Shown here one piece after another: positions 40,801 through 51,844 of a stretch of DNA of 64,000 bases. Made by a program: the position numbers and the translations under genes. The stretch's first letter is position 1; each line of letters starts with the position of its first letter. Under the pieces are notes generated by a model. It was given only the letters and a program-made list of their open reading frames with translations, was not told the origin of the DNA and searched no databases. Origin of the DNA: Rhynchonema sp. JSB1_4 (Eukaryota > Nematoda > Chromadorea > Monhysterida > Xyalidae); assembly GCA_030248065.1 (NCBI GenBank), contig JASAMV010006009.1, positions 28,409 through 92,408 of the forward strand. The letters are read 5' to 3'.

Positions 40801-43800
40801 TTAACTGCATACCTACAATACATTCAGGAACCGATAACCTGATTTTTCAATGCCGTTCTACTGCATGGTTGTGCCCTATTTCCAGCATGCGGCAAGGAAA
40901 TGAGTGATTGATGTACAACAGGCATCCGGCCTTGAAGCATCAGGCCACTGGTGTCCTGATTGTTTTGAACACCAAACAAGCACATAATCGCCGTCTCAAT
41001 TGATCACGCTTTAAAAGGATCCAATCCAATATTTTATTGCATGAGCTATGACCTGAAATATAGCGAGTAGGACGGTGTTTTTCTGACACCCTGTACATGC
41101 GGTAGATTCGTTTGGTAATTTGTATGAGTTGAAATGCGCAAGGCCCATCTCACTCTACTTCCAATATTCCAATAAATATTGATTTCATTTTCACCAAAGC
41201 TTTTGTGTCTTAAAAATTCAAGAGTTCTTGGCATCAGTAAGATTCTACCGCCAACCCCTCTGGTCCAAATAAAACCAGCAGCATCTCAGGAAAAATCTTC
41301 CGGACGCATAAGAATCGGATACATGTATTCCACTCTCGCACGTTCACCTCCGAGGCAAAGAGCAACAATTTCTGACCTTGACACATAGAGCTCTCCTCGA
41401 AATGTAGCACTCTCGTTACATTACATGATGGCCAATAAATAAATGGGAAATAGTTGTAACTATGCGTGTCTTATGTATCTACATGTGTAGCGAGTGAGTC
41501 AAAAGTCACTATGATAACTCTAGTCCCAGCAATGAGTGTTCATTTGAGAAGATATACCTAGTCCAACGACATGGGTCGCCCGGTTGATTTCTGCGCGACT
41601 CTTTCACGCTTCTCGGGATGCACTTCACAGAAACTCAATTCATTACACCTATTGTATGTATATGTATTTTCTTTTCACTGAGATCTCAAAGAAACGGATA
41701 TCCGCCGATGAGTGCATGGATGGGTGCGAATTTATGTACCATGTTTCTTGTTTCTATAAATGATTGTTTCTTCTTGACGTTCAAGACTCAGATCAATGCG
41801 ATCTTACACTTTGTCGCATTGAGTAGGCTGCTACGATTTTTTCTCATGGATCACAAAACTCAACAGCAAAGGAAGTTCTCGACTTCGATTTTTTCCTGTC
41901 AGCTGAGAAAACTGTGTACGAATGGCAGCTACATAATTTTGTTTTCCAATCGAAAAATCGACTAATGAACGTTGACAAATATTAGCAGCACATGAGCTGT
42001 ATTCTAAACACCCATTCCCTCGCTCATGAATTACCATGTAGGTACATAAGCTACCATCCCATCCCAATGCAGGTTACCATCATGCACCTTGCTGCTATTC
42101 AAACAAGCACAGCGCAGCGTACCCACACCAAATTTCGCCCAAATTGAGCTCGAATATGTGACATAGTGACAAACTCTCAAATATTGAAGATATGTATTTT
42201 ATGTTATTCTGCCCGCAGCACAACAGCGGGATCAAAGGTTTTATGCATCAAGCAGAGATCGAGATAACCATAAAATTTCGGAGATTGTTTTGAAGGCAGG
42301 ATTACATTTGCGTCGAAAGGCTTGTCGTCAGCTGCTGGGACGATAAAATATGCACTGTAGCTCGTTACAGGACGAAGCTTACGGTAGCCTAGCGCGGGCT
42401 CACAGTTGCACAAAAAATCTCCGAAGACCTCACATTACGACATGAATTACATTATACGTTCAAAATCCAAAAAATATCCAGCAAAAAGCGATAAGCTTTC
42501 TCACTCACCAAACTCCGTGCTCTAGAGCAAGTCGAATATATTCAACATCGGGCGAAAATGAGGTGATGCCTGGAAAAGGAGAATAGAAAGCTTTCGACAC
42601 ACCAATAGAAAAGCCAAAGACTGGGTTCGCTGACGAAAAAAGAACCCAATTTCGAGAAAAAACTGTGATCCTTATTCGGCTGAGACGGACATTAGCTGAC
42701 CTTTCTGCTGACAATCCTGCACTGCTTTGCACAGAGTCGATGCCAAATTGTGCAGCTCGCATACAACCGGTACAGCGGAGTCGGAATGTCGCGGGAGTGA
42801 TAACACTGCAATACGACTGGGCTCGATAAGGGTAATGGGACACAAAGGGGACGTTGGGGAGTCATATCGACGTTGACTGCGTTGAAATACGTAATGGGCT
42901 TTGGAAATGTACAGAATTTTCACGAATATTTTGAAAAAGGTGTCCTGAATTTTTAGCCCGAGTATTCGGGTGCGTACATATACCTATCTCTTGAATTTCT
43001 AATTTCCCAACGGCACGACTGATCAGAACGGTCAGTATAGCCAAAACACAGATCAATCCAGTCATGTGATGTTTCACTCACCATTCATAATATCATCCAA
43101 ACTATTCAGCTGTGCGTTGTTATTCAACAGCCTTCGGTACATTTTTCTCACGTCCAAATATCGCATCACACACGTGGGTGGCGCCAACTGCTTTTTCTGG
43201 CATTCCGGCAGCAGAACCTGAATGGACAAGGCGAGATGACCACCGACACCAACGAAAAGAAAGAGAAAATCACTATCCATACCTGTCGTATTGGCGCGGG
43301 CCCGTCGGTGACCATAATGACGTCATCAAGTGACGTGGAACGACTAGTGGTGAACGAGTCAAGCTGAAACATCACATGGTGGATAATTTATGAGCGTGAG
43401 ATGGGTTCAAACATAAACATGAATTATTGCGTGTTACATATGATAATGAAGCAAGACCTCTATTCCGTGCCAGTGACACGATGTAATGAATATTAGGTAT
43501 ACTGTACATATGAGCCACCCTGTGCTTGTGTACCTGTTGCAAGACTTCATGAAGACTAGGTGATTGGTTGATTTCGTCTGCCGTCACATTCAGCGCACTT
43601 TTCATCGTGTCCCAATTGATCTTGTCCTCGTCCGACGGCCGCACGTAGCTGTGCTGTAACGCCTCAACCTGAAAATTCAGGCAATATCCTTGATGTCAGA
43701 ACTATTTGGAGTGTGGTGAACGAAGAGAGCTGAAAGACAATAATGGAGAGCCAGCCAGTCCACCAGAGTGCGCGCAACGGAACTGTTCTGGACCCGCCGA

Positions 43801-44900
43801 CACCGCGAGAACCAAGCACTTGACTATTTAATGCACGTTGATCTTGCCAGGCGTACTTTCGGACTTAGGCTTTTTTCGATTTCGGTATAACCAAAAGCCT
43901 AAACCAATCAAACCTGCAGCCGCAGGTGCATCAAACGGACAAGCGCCAAACCAACAAGTACCAATAATTAGGCTACCGGCACAGAAACCAGGCTTGGGTA
44001 GGTCCACAATAACAGTTTCTTGTTCTAAAATTATGCAAAACTTGTTAAACCAGACGTAGGGGCCACAGAGCACCAGAGCACAAACACCGTCTAGCTTTGT
44101 ACCGAAACCAGCGAGATTTGGCGCAAACAAGCAAACAACAATCCGATATTATTGATTAATTTAAAACAGTAGATTCCATTATGATGCGAAACCAACATAA
44201 AGTATGAATATTAATTCTAGTCCGATCCCTTCTCCTCCTACCGTTCGTACAAAAAATGTTCAAATTACACTTTACCAATATAGAACAGTGTTGGCATAGA
44301 GGATAGCAGAAGACCACCGAACCTTCAGTAGGCGGCGGTCTAGAATTGAGGGGCAACGTTTGCATCAAGTACAGAGCACATCACGAAGTTTAGGTTTCAC
44401 TATAATTAATCATTTCGCCTACCACAACACTGAAGACCCCTGGTGTTTACGAAGACAAAACTACATTAGGTGGCGGATCTTAGGTTATTGCAATTTGTCG
44501 TACGGTATTCCATCAAGTTACTATGTACATAGGTTCTTGCGTGTGTGCAATATCAACAGATAGTCCATCTACGCAAGTGAGCACTATTGGATCGATCCAA
44601 ACAACCCTGTTTCGCCAACCTCAGCATTATTGCAATTGACGGCCACCCATCCAATCCAGGTGCATTCGGCCTCATCAGACCCGAGTTCATCCCCTTTCAG
44701 TCCCGTGCAAGCGGCCACAGACACACCGATGAGCCAGGTTGGCGTTGTCGGTGACCCCCCGGACCCAGAAGGTCGCGCCGGATCACATGGTTGTGGCTCG
44801 GTCGGTTCCGGCATCGTCAATGTTTTTGTGCCCGGCTGCTCGTTAGACTTATCAGCTGACGGCGTTGTTGTCTGCTGCTCCGATTCTTCGGTATCGCTAC

Positions 44901-44937
<37 letters not shown>

Positions 44938-45114
44938 ACTGGTGTTGTTGTTGTTGTTCTGTTCGCCGAGCTCGCCGCTCGCTCGAGTCGGCTGAAACAG
45001 TTTGGTGGAGTTTAATAAAATGGTGAAAAAGGGGAATAATTGTTGGAACAAAAAGCGGAGACCCACAGGAGATTTTTCAACCTTGGTGGAAAACTTCCTG
45101 CTCCTGAAATCCAT
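19847..45114 (-). CDS. ESRP/Fusilli-type epithelial splicing regulator (21 exons, about 933 aa)
   Basis: Minus-strand exons: 45114-45082 (tentative start), 44991-44620, 43668-43534, 43363-43283, 43217-43082, 42805-42701, 42569-42509, 40625-40515, 39346-39171, 30162-30068, 29338-29261, 29021-28842, 21987-21905, 21810-21714, 21635-21555, 21473-21357, 21139-21010, 20943-20761, 20691-20468, 20386-20231, 20014-19847. All phases match. After an Asn-rich stretch, residues about 105-310 match the conserved N-terminal domain of ESRP ([26 protein letters not shown]). RRM1 spans the 40.5 and 39.2 kb exons ([22 protein letters not shown]). RRM2 is at 30.1-28.8 kb ([22 protein letters not shown]). RRM3 is at 21.8-21.4 kb ([20 protein letters not shown]). 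A Ser/Pro and Gln-rich linker ([10 protein letters not shown]) leads to a final RRM-like fold (TGDVLVTF). ESRP proteins bind GU-rich RNA in the nucleus and set epithelial splice choices. Introns of 9.0 and 6.9 kb (39170-30163, 28841-21988) hold TIR elements. The short first exon is the least certain part. Confidence 0.9.
20088..20188. mobile_element. Short MITE in the last ESRP intron
   Basis: CGAAAGGGCAATCGCAATCA (left) pairs with TGATTGCGATTGCGCTTTCG (right). It lies between the last two coding exons (20231-20386 and 19847-20014). The longer relative at 30461-30633 has the same termini (CGAATGCGCAATCGAAATCA), so this is one family seen twice in one gene. Confidence 0.65.
22087..22161 (-). 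CDS. Putative alternative first exon of the ESRP gene
   Basis: An ATG in a CCCGCCATG context opens a 25-codon frame ([18 protein letters not shown] then SNDSNKQ). It ends exactly at a CAG|GTCTGC donor in phase 0, and the next exon, 21987-21905, begins in phase 0. The full-length transcript reaches that same exon from the RRM2 exon (...AEVQQ|VINK...), also in phase 0. Use of this exon as a start would give a protein of about 437 residues with RRM3 and the C-terminal RRM-like fold but without the N-terminal domain, RRM1 and RRM2. The frame is also open for a few codons upstream of the ATG, so an internal cassette exon is the alternative. Confidence 0.5.
22162..28784. other. ESRP intron interior, mostly unassigned
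   Basis: Apart from the TIR element at 24236-24658 I see no supported gene. The GTACATACATATGTATGTACC-like simple sequence near 27450-27475 and scattered chance open frames (for example 24615-25046, minus, 143 codons) lack motifs. This forms most of the 6.9-kb intron between the RRM2 and linker exons. Confidence 0.4.
24236..24658. mobile_element. TIR element with CAGGGTTGG ends
   Basis: CAGGGTTGGGCAAAAAAATT at the left is matched inverted by AAAAAATTTTTTCCAACCCTG (last 19-20 nt used) at the right. No ORF. Located in the 6.9-kb ESRP intron. Confidence 0.55.
28785..28836. repeat. (CAA)n microsatellite, about 17 units, at an ESRP splice donor
   Basis: On the gene's strand this is (GTT)n and begins only about 6 nt after the donor CAACAG|GTTGGT of the RRM2 exon (28842). 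It is intronic. Confidence 0.8.
29404..29806. mobile_element. Mariner-like MITE with about 70-bp TIRs
   Basis: CAGGGTGGCCCAAAAAATGG (left) and CCATTTTTGTTGGGTCACCC (right) begin long arms that also share AAACCTTTTTTGATGAG and GCGGCCG blocks. The ACAGGGTG terminus resembles that of mariner-type elements. It sits in the 0.7-kb intron between the two RRM2 exons 30068-30162 and 29261-29338. Confidence 0.65.
30163..35509. other. ESRP 9-kb intron, 3' part (gene sense), no gene supported
   Basis: Holds the TIR element 30461-30633. The remainder (30634-35509) is unique-looking AT-rich sequence with scattered short frames and no motif I can support on either strand. Confidence 0.35.
30461..30633. mobile_element. 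MITE, longer relative of the 20088-20188 element
   Basis: GGTCGAATTCCCGAATGCGC (left) pairs with the right end GCGCTTTCGGGAATTCGACC. The next block, AATCGAAATCAAACAC, pairs with GTGTTTGATTGCTGTGG. It lies in the 9-kb ESRP intron. Confidence 0.7.
35510..36250. repeat. Degenerate minisatellite, GTGYRTGYTGAAAACCT-like unit
   Basis: The phrase TGTTGAAAAC / TGCTGAAAACCT preceded by GTGCGTG recurs irregularly more than ten times (for example near 35520, 35570, 35650, 35675, 35715, 35810, 35870, 36140, 36190). Spacing is variable, roughly 30-50 nt. The array is interrupted by an inverted-repeat insertion at 35931-36094. Located in the ESRP 9-kb intron. Confidence 0.5.
35931..36094. mobile_element. 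Small inverted-repeat element inserted in the minisatellite
   Basis: GGTGTAAAGGTCAGTTGGGT and GTGTAAAGGTCGGTG at the left are answered inverted by CACCGACCTTTACGCC at the right. The centre has GAAACATTCC / GGCAATGTTTC pairing. No ORF. Confidence 0.55.
37077..37259 (-). pseudogene. Exon-like coding fragment inside the TIR element
   Basis: After a GTGTGTCAG acceptor at 37260 a minus-strand frame of 60 codons runs to TAG, containing [16 protein letters not shown] and [21 protein letters not shown]-rich third positions and regular residue composition resemble the host exons, unlike the surrounding DNA. It does not join in frame to the preceding ESRP exon, so it is not an alternative ESRP terminus. 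I do not recognise the protein. It could be a terminal exon of a nested gene or a captured exon. Confidence 0.35.
37440..37670. other. Low-complexity, G-poor tract with long poly-C
   Basis: From about 37440 the plus strand becomes G-poor, with poly-T/poly-A runs at 37500-37522 and runs of C at 37617-37653 interrupted only once by G. This resembles the composition of the 58197-60631 block and abuts a GC-rich TIR. Likely unreliable sequence. Confidence 0.5.
38478..38862. mobile_element. GGGCCGGGCC-rich TIR element
   Basis: AGAGGTCGCAATCGGGCCGG (left) faces CCCGATTACGACCT (right, ending 38862). The subterminal regions on both sides are tandem GGGCCGG runs with GGAGATTTGG. The centre (38590-38760) is AT-rich. 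Non-autonomous, in the ESRP 9-kb intron. Confidence 0.6.
40694..41080. mobile_element. TIR element in the ESRP intron upstream of RRM1
   Basis: ACCGTCCTACTCCCGAATTT then TCAGGTC (left, from 40701) pairs with GACCTGAAATATAGCGAGTA then GGACGGT (right). The right end continues into AACACC and CAGGGTGTC in the outward direction. No ORF. It lies in intron 42508-40626. Confidence 0.5.
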
Positions 45115-47852
45115 AAAAACGCTAATAACAGCACAATTTACGCTGTGCGTACAAAACACACGGAGAGGTTCTGGCATCACAGTGCACGCACGCACTAAAC
45201 TGTTCGTTTATTTTATTTATAAATGACTGAAAAAGTGCGCTGCAAGTTCAAACATACAGAAAATCGCGCGCAGGTGCAACACTGCTACCGTTACAGCTCT
45301 GCACACAACAGAACAACAACCAGAACAAAATGCGCGTATAAAACACCCTACGACAGATCCAATATGTATATCTTTGATCAACCATTGAGAAATAAAGTAA
45401 AGTAAGTACCTGTGCTGTACATACATACCACACCATGCTTTGAGTAAAGTAAGTACATATAAGTAAGCAAAGTGACAAATTATGCCTTGCTACGGCTGGC
45501 CCGTAAATGTAGCCAAATATAGCGCGCACCCCCTGTTGCTGTGCGCGCGCTGTGCAGTGGACTTTGTACGGGTGGAACACTTTGTTTTGCAGACTTGTGC
45601 ATACCGCGTGCATACAGGCAACATGCGCATACACAGAAAACAGGAATTAACTACCAATATTACATTATGCAACGTCCATGCAGCGCGTGTTGCGAACACT
45701 GATAATCTATCAATATAAATCTGTCGCTATGGAGTAATACCTGTGTATGTAAGTTCGATACTCAGGCAGCAGTTCGCGGTTATCCACAAAAAGAAAGAGT
45801 ATACCCCGCTTGCCCCGCAGTTACGCGCGAATCTACGTACCGCACCTATAACACCTTATAAAGTCCGCAATGAATCTATGTTTGCTTGACAACGCCCGTG
45901 TGACGTCGCGCCGATTCAAAAAAGGGTGGTCAATTAAAAAGTTAAGGTATGAGATGATCGCTGTTAAGAGACAACCGCAAAACCTTCGCCTGCAACGCGC
46001 AAAGCGCGAAAAAATACCTTTTCCAATTTCTCTCGCGTGTATCGCACGTGCGTGTTGCCTTGCGCGCAAAAAACATAAGAACGATATTTGCACGCGCGAA
46101 ACATTTAGACGCAAACAGAGATCAGGAGAGAAAAGGGAAATCACAGATATTTGGCTGGCTGACATCACAACACGCAATGTTATGTTGTAAGGAACAGTGG
46201 CTGTATGGTTTACCTACAAGTTGTTGGCTGGCGCGCACTGCATTGAAGTTTCTTTATGTTCAAAATATATTATAAAATCTATACGTATTTTATATCGAGC
46301 AGGTAGCGAGTGTATCAACATTATAAGGGCGGATATTCACAATGGTGACACTACTAAATCCAGCCAGTGCGCGCAGCATCTCAATGTCTATCCGGCTGTA
46401 CAAATAGGCGGAGTCTCGGTGTGGTTACCTGATGAGCACTGATAAAGCTCGTGTGCACAGGTGGTATCAGGTGATTTCAATGACTTGCGCTCGTCACTTG
46501 AGCAGGGTAGGGAGTTTAGACCTATGTGTGTAATGGCCGGGCACTGACTTTGACTAAATCCACAGACTGGTGCAAAACCTAACAGAAGTGCCCTGAATTC
46601 TCCTGAACACCCGAGTTTGACCAGTGTCCAGATGTGCACACTAAAGTGCCTGCCGCGACGTTGGGGCTATGTGATCGATCAATCGTTCTGCGGCAGCTAC
46701 TGTGTGAATAATTTCTCTTTCTATTTATCAATGTTCAACACACACACACGCCGCACGCGCATTTTTGCGAGAGATGTTACAGACGCTGTACATTGCATTT
46801 CAATGCGCAATACAAGTAAATACACCATGCAGGTTGGGGACATCCTTAGGTAGAAAAGTATTTTGTTTTTGACACCAACACATTGCGTTTGGCACACGCA
46901 CCCGCGTGAAGGTAAAATACAAACACTTGCTTTTTCTCAACATGGAAACGAAAAACAAGCCCACATTTTTCGAGCGTTACAGTTGAGTGGCAGGCAACAG
47001 AAGACGTACAGTACATACATATAACCTCAGCCTTTCCTTGAAAACTCAAGCCACTTTTGTTTCCGCAATATTGCACACGTGCACTGCACTGATCGCAACC
47101 CATTACAAGGCCAATGTACTACATGTGCACGATAATATTGCATGCACAGCACACCACATGCAACACGGTGTGGCACAATCTAACGGTGCAATCGGCTAAA
47201 CGCCCGTTTGAGTTGCGCTGTGTATGTAATCGTTGAGGTACATGTACTTTGACTCTTGATTCATGGGGTCAGAAATTTGTGTGTGATAACTACACCCAGA
47301 AAGTCAGCACACGGTAAAGTTCACCGATTGAGAAAAAATGCGGCATGTTGAACTCAGTGACAGAGAGAAAATGATAATGATGATGACTTATGATCATAGG
47401 CGTTGCGCTATTCAATACGCGGTGACCAACGGTTGATTAATCGCGCACTCTCATGTCACCGTGAGATATGAAACTCTGATTACGCGCAATGAAAGTGGAT
47501 CTGCCGCACATATACAGTACGTAATTAATAATTTCAGGCTTTTGTAAACGAACGCTTCACGTGTGCGGTTTACGGTACAACATCCTCCAACTTATTTTTG
47601 TGGGACGGAAGAATTGTGAAAAACAGAAAAGGTGTAAGGTCGGAAATTGGTTTTGCAAAAATAGTTTGTACACTGTACGATGGTTGGCGCTGATACGTCG
47701 TGTGTGAAACAGAGCGTGAAACATCAACAATTGACTCATTGGAAGTGCCTTGCCGCCGTTTCACCGATGATGACGAAACACGGACAAGTTCGAGCAATAA
47801 AATTTTGAATTCATCATAATCAGATATCTACTGTAGTGGCCAACAAACTCAC
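45115..47852. other. Upstream of ESRP, no gene supported
   Basis: Should include the ESRP promoter and 5' UTR. Frames of 60-130 codons on both strands show no motif or consistent splicing. A possible tail exon of the 49.5-kb membrane gene (frame at 47557-47797, minus, with SVKRRQGTSNESIVDVS) is noted under that gene. Confidence 0.3.
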
Positions 47853-49578
47853 ATCATCAAAGGCGAATTTCACATCTTGTTCCTCTTCTCCCTCCTCCAC
47901 TCGTTGATTGTTGTGATCCTCCGGAAGTCCCATAGTTCGTGGTACAAAGTCAGACATCCAAAAGTCACCAAAGTTAGCTTCAATTTGCCGCCAAATGAAT
48001 GTATTACACCGCAGGTTGGTAAGTACGAAAGAAGACAACCGTTAAAAATAGTAGCTGGCAGGTTGACACCAACGTGATATAATGGTCACAGCTTTGCCAG
48101 GACAGCGTGAAAAACCCCAACACACAGATTAGGCCACAAAAAAGTCAGTGACTGAGGATGAGGAATACAAAAGTTTGAAAGTAGCACTTCACGGCTGCCT
48201 TGACGAAGGTCATTAAAACTTTATTGGGTCCAACTTATCATTTGTGACAAATTGCTGTACCCAAAAGTATTGGTACATCGTGTAGGTATACGGTGGAATG
48301 TGACCAACACTGCATGTTTTCTAATTTGACGTTTATAATTGTCGGATCGTTAAACTTGGTTGCGCTGGCCTTTCCACTATAATTGCTCGTGTTGTGCATT
48401 TCTGATAAAGATGGCCCTGAAAACTCTTGCACTGACCAGCCATTAAGATAAAGATCATACCGGGGTAATTAAGGCACAATCAGCGTCTTTAATGGTAATT
48501 TTTAATTACCACGTTGTCTGGTGACCATAGTGAGCGCCCTTGGGAGTTTCCATCCCCGATCGCAAAAGTTGTCCTTCTGGCGTATCTACATACATTGGGA
48601 ACATCTGCGGGCAGGACAACAATTTTGGGCATAAATCAGACATCCAGCACCCCATCACTGACGCTCAAATCGGTCGTTTCTGTCTCTTCTTGGCCGATAA
48701 ACAATTTATCGGGCCAGTTCACCAGCATCTGGCGTCATACATTTATTGAATCAGGCAAATCACCAATCAAACTACATATGGTGAAGGGCCCTGGAATCAA
48801 TTCGCCTATAATTTGTGATCGATGATTTGACTTGTTTGGGAGTTCGTGGTTGTTGACCATGCACTGAACAAACATGAGTAATTTTGTTGACGAGACCTAT
48901 GGAGTGCCAAACAGCAGCGCCACCTGAGTGGTCATTCGGCGATGCCACTGCAACATTACGTGATCATAGCAGTTTATACGACAACTTAATATGTCACAAC
49001 ATTAATGTTTCAACTGGTGACTGATTCATTTTGCTTGTTTTTCATTCCCTTTCTCTGTCTCATTCGCTACACTTTCCGGTGCTTGCACTTGTCTCCAGGT
49101 GTATCTCTTCAAGTTCTTGACCTCCTTCTGCTCTGGAATTTGGATTGAATGAAAAGTTTAAGGTTGATTTGGCGCACTTAGCACGTCGAAACGGGCAATA
49201 AAAACACACATCATTCTGTATCGAACTAACCGTTGCTGTCGAATCAATACCAAGACCACAATCAACACAGAACCGGATACCAGAATCAGGGTGCAGAGTT
49301 GTTTGATCACGGATTTGTGCATGGCGTTATTGCACCAGCACACTTGGCTGCGAATACCGGGAATGGTAGACACTTGTGGTGGTGGTCTACATGGCACAGA
49401 CATTGGGCAGGTGGCTGCCACTAGTTGGTCGGATCTGACTGAAACAACGATCATTTTCTGGCCACCGATCAATAAATCAATATGTAAAATATAAGTCGAA
49501 TACTGTACCTGAGAATATGCACACCAGCAACAACATTGCCCCCGAAATCAGCATTTGTTTTGATGGAGCGACAAGCAT
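47853..49578 (-). CDS. Small type I membrane protein with signal peptide
   Basis: First exon 49578-49509 encodes a signal peptide (MLISGAMLLLVCIFS). Second exon 49438-49231, joined in phase, encodes a Cys-containing ectodomain (AATCPMSVPCRPPP; SQVCWCNN) and one helix (QLCTLILVSGSVLIVVLVLI) followed by RQQR. From there two models fit. A simple one ends in exon 49132-49060 (EGGQELEEIHLETSASTG, stop; about 116 aa). A longer one uses a donor at 49089 and continues in phase through 48790-48741, 48604-48526 (YVDTPEGQLLRSGMETPKG) and 48416-48292 (SLSEMHNTSNYSGKAS). Acidic exon sequence up to the donor at 47853 (EEGEEEQDVKFAFDD) could belong too, but the junction into it is not resolved. Likely a cell-surface receptor-like protein; no family recognised. 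Confidence 0.5.
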
Positions 49579-49675
49579 GATGTTGATGATATCAGGCGAT
49601 TATTATTTTCTTCACAAAAGATGATTTTTTTCAATTCTTGCAATAGAAACTGATTTACTCGACGATTTTTTCTTT

Positions 49676-49943
49676 ATGGCCCAAATTCTCGATAGCATCA
49701 CCGCCACCGGGAGCGGTTCCGCAACTGTATTTGAGTTTGTAATATCGCACGCTCTCCGCCTCGGGGCGCAAACTCCCCTTTGTTCGCAAAACGTGCGTGC
49801 GTGGACCAACGCTGCTGTTCGCGTAAGCACGCAACAAATTGAGGTCAACCAGCGAGCCAGCTGCAAGTTGTCATCATCGTGTTTGGGGGCGCAAGACGCA
49901 ACCACCCCCGGTGGCGGTTGTGCATTCGAGAATTTGGGACCAT
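49676..49943. mobile_element. MITE with CCCAAATTCTCG ends
   Basis: GGCCCAAATTCTCGATAGCA then CACCGCCACCGGG (left) pairs with CCCGGTGGCGG ... TTCGAGAATTTGGGACC (right). The core (GTTCGCGTAAGCACGCAACA, AATTGAGGTCA) is repeated at about 53420-53460 in another element. It sits between the stop of the GT92 gene and the start of the small membrane-protein gene. Confidence 0.7.
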
Positions 49944-50096
49944 GACAACAAACAGCTATACGTAATTTTACAGAGGAACAACACTGAACTATGGAGATCA
50001 GATCGCGAAAAGAAAAGGCATATACATCGTTCCATAAATTTTTAACATTGTCAAACAGAACTTGTCCTCGGTATCTGGAATGATGAGAAAGCTGCA

Positions 50097-51844
50097 TTAT
50101 TGTCCGTCAGATCTAACTTTCGCTAAAGTTGTCTCAACTTTTCCTTCGATGACTTTCCACACATCTGGTCTCAATGGTCTGGTTTCGCCCTCTGGTGCGG
50201 GTTGCTCGCGTGTCATTTGCTCATAATGATCACGAAAATGAAATATTCTGATTTTATTCGCACTGATTTGTTCGGTTCTAAGCCCGGGTTCGTACTCCAA
50301 CACTTCATGAACTGCTTGTCTGAACACGGACTCAGGACGGACGACCACTTTGCTGCGTTCTGCGTACTTGTATGCAGGCAGGTAGTGGAACTCTGAGCCG
50401 ATCGCTGAAATTGAGCCGAACAAACTGCACTATTGTGCTGAAATACAGTGTAGTACTTTGTCATTGAAGCAACAATGCAGTGATACGGAACCATGATAGA
50501 TTTCATCGCAGGAAAAGCTTTAGTTGACTGATCAAAGGTGCAAAACAGACGCTTGTTATCATGCCCATGGATGCGTTGATCTATGAAGCGATCCCTATGG
50601 GTACATGAAATGTTTTTTGAGTCGTTTTTCGATTTTCATTTGCAAAGTGTTTCTAATGCCCATAGTTCAACAATAGTGGTCCCTGAGAAAACATCAAACA
50701 TACACGGAGTCTTATCTCCCTCGACATTGGTGGCACCGGAATGGGTGAGCACCGTGCTTGAGCGAAACATCAGCCCGCCAATCGACAAATCCTTGATGAT
50801 CTCCCGCTGCACATAAGTCCTCAACCAACTGCGCTTGTTGTTCCAGGGATTCATGTTTGCCACGTACTCATCCAGGTCGATGTGCATCAGGAACTGTGTT
50901 CTGTTCGTCAATCGCAGCATGCAGTCGTGCATTTGTAGTGTCTGACCCAAGTACGTGTCAGGTGGGAACCAGGTGACCATGTCGCTGGGCCATGGCACTA
51001 TCTGCAACATTTATAGATTGGCGACTTGCACTTTTGGGTTGGAAAATCGTGGCTGTGCGATGAAGGAATGTCGTGCACTGATTTCGATGTGCAGTAACGA
51101 CAAGATTTGTTCTGGTCTCAAGTTATGGTTGCAGTAACGAAAACACAACAAAACGGCTGAGCCAGAAGGTTTGAAATTTAGACAGGAAGTTTTGAGACGT
51201 TGGTGCTTCCAGCTTAAATCAACGATCGCGCTAACGACCTTTTGCGCTTCCACGGCAAACTGTCAAAGTTAAATTTTATTAGTCAAAGTGAAATTTGCTG
51301 ACGATCTATGGCCTGAAGGAAGAAACTTGGCAACATCATTTTTCAATCATGTGCGCAACAGTTTGACAAATCGCTTCAATCAACTTTCCAACCAAAATCA
51401 ATTGTCAGCAAATGATCCGGTCCAAAACGACTCACCTCAACCGAAACGCGTGTCGATTCAGTTTGATAATGGTGCAACAGCTGATTGACGCTCGCCGAGA
51501 CCGTGTGATTGTAGAATGTGAAGTGTTGCACACCAATAAAGACATAGTACTCGATAAAGGTCACCAATCCAACCAAATCCGAGTAATCGTGCAACGCTGC
51601 TATGCACAACGACAGGGCGAATTCGGACTTTATAGAACAGAGCGACAGCGGCCATTTTCTGGCGCGTGAAACGCGAATCGACAAATGCAGTAGGTGAGAA
51701 TTGGTATTTGTCGCAGAAAACGGTCGAATAAATGGGCAACGGATGGCGCATTGAATGCTCCAGATGTGCGCAGAGCAGAATCAGCAGCACACAAACGATT
51801 GCAGCCAAGATTCGCAGACGATGAGTGCTGACACGTGCAAACAT
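50097..51844 (-). CDS. GT92 (DUF23) glycosyltransferase with an apparent 1-nt frameshift (3 exons, about 337 aa)
   Basis: Exons 51844-51436, 51001-50704 and 50404-50097. The N-terminus is a type II anchor (RILAAIVCVLLILLCAHL). The catalytic part matches GT92: FALSLCIAALHDYSDL, GLVTFIEYYVFIGVQHFTFY, the metal-binding HIDLDEYVANM (DxD) and the closing block SKVVVRPESVFRQAVHE with RIFHFRDHYEQM. In nematodes and insects this family includes galactosyltransferases that add galactose to core fucose in the Golgi. Junctions TCGGTTGAG|ATAGTG and CCGT|CGATC are in phase. Exon 1 has 409 nt, one more than the frame allows: the anchor frame runs to about 51640 (TRQKMAAVALF) and the catalytic frame takes over at about 51655-51640 (IKSEFAL). 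There is no room for an intron, so this is an indel, either real (then the gene is broken) or an assembly error. Confidence 0.8.

Noticed and set aside
43828..44130. 100-codon minus-strand frame with a hydrophobic segment in an ESRP intron
   Set aside because: Lies between two in-phase ESRP exons, no acceptor or donor adds it in frame, and no family is recognised.
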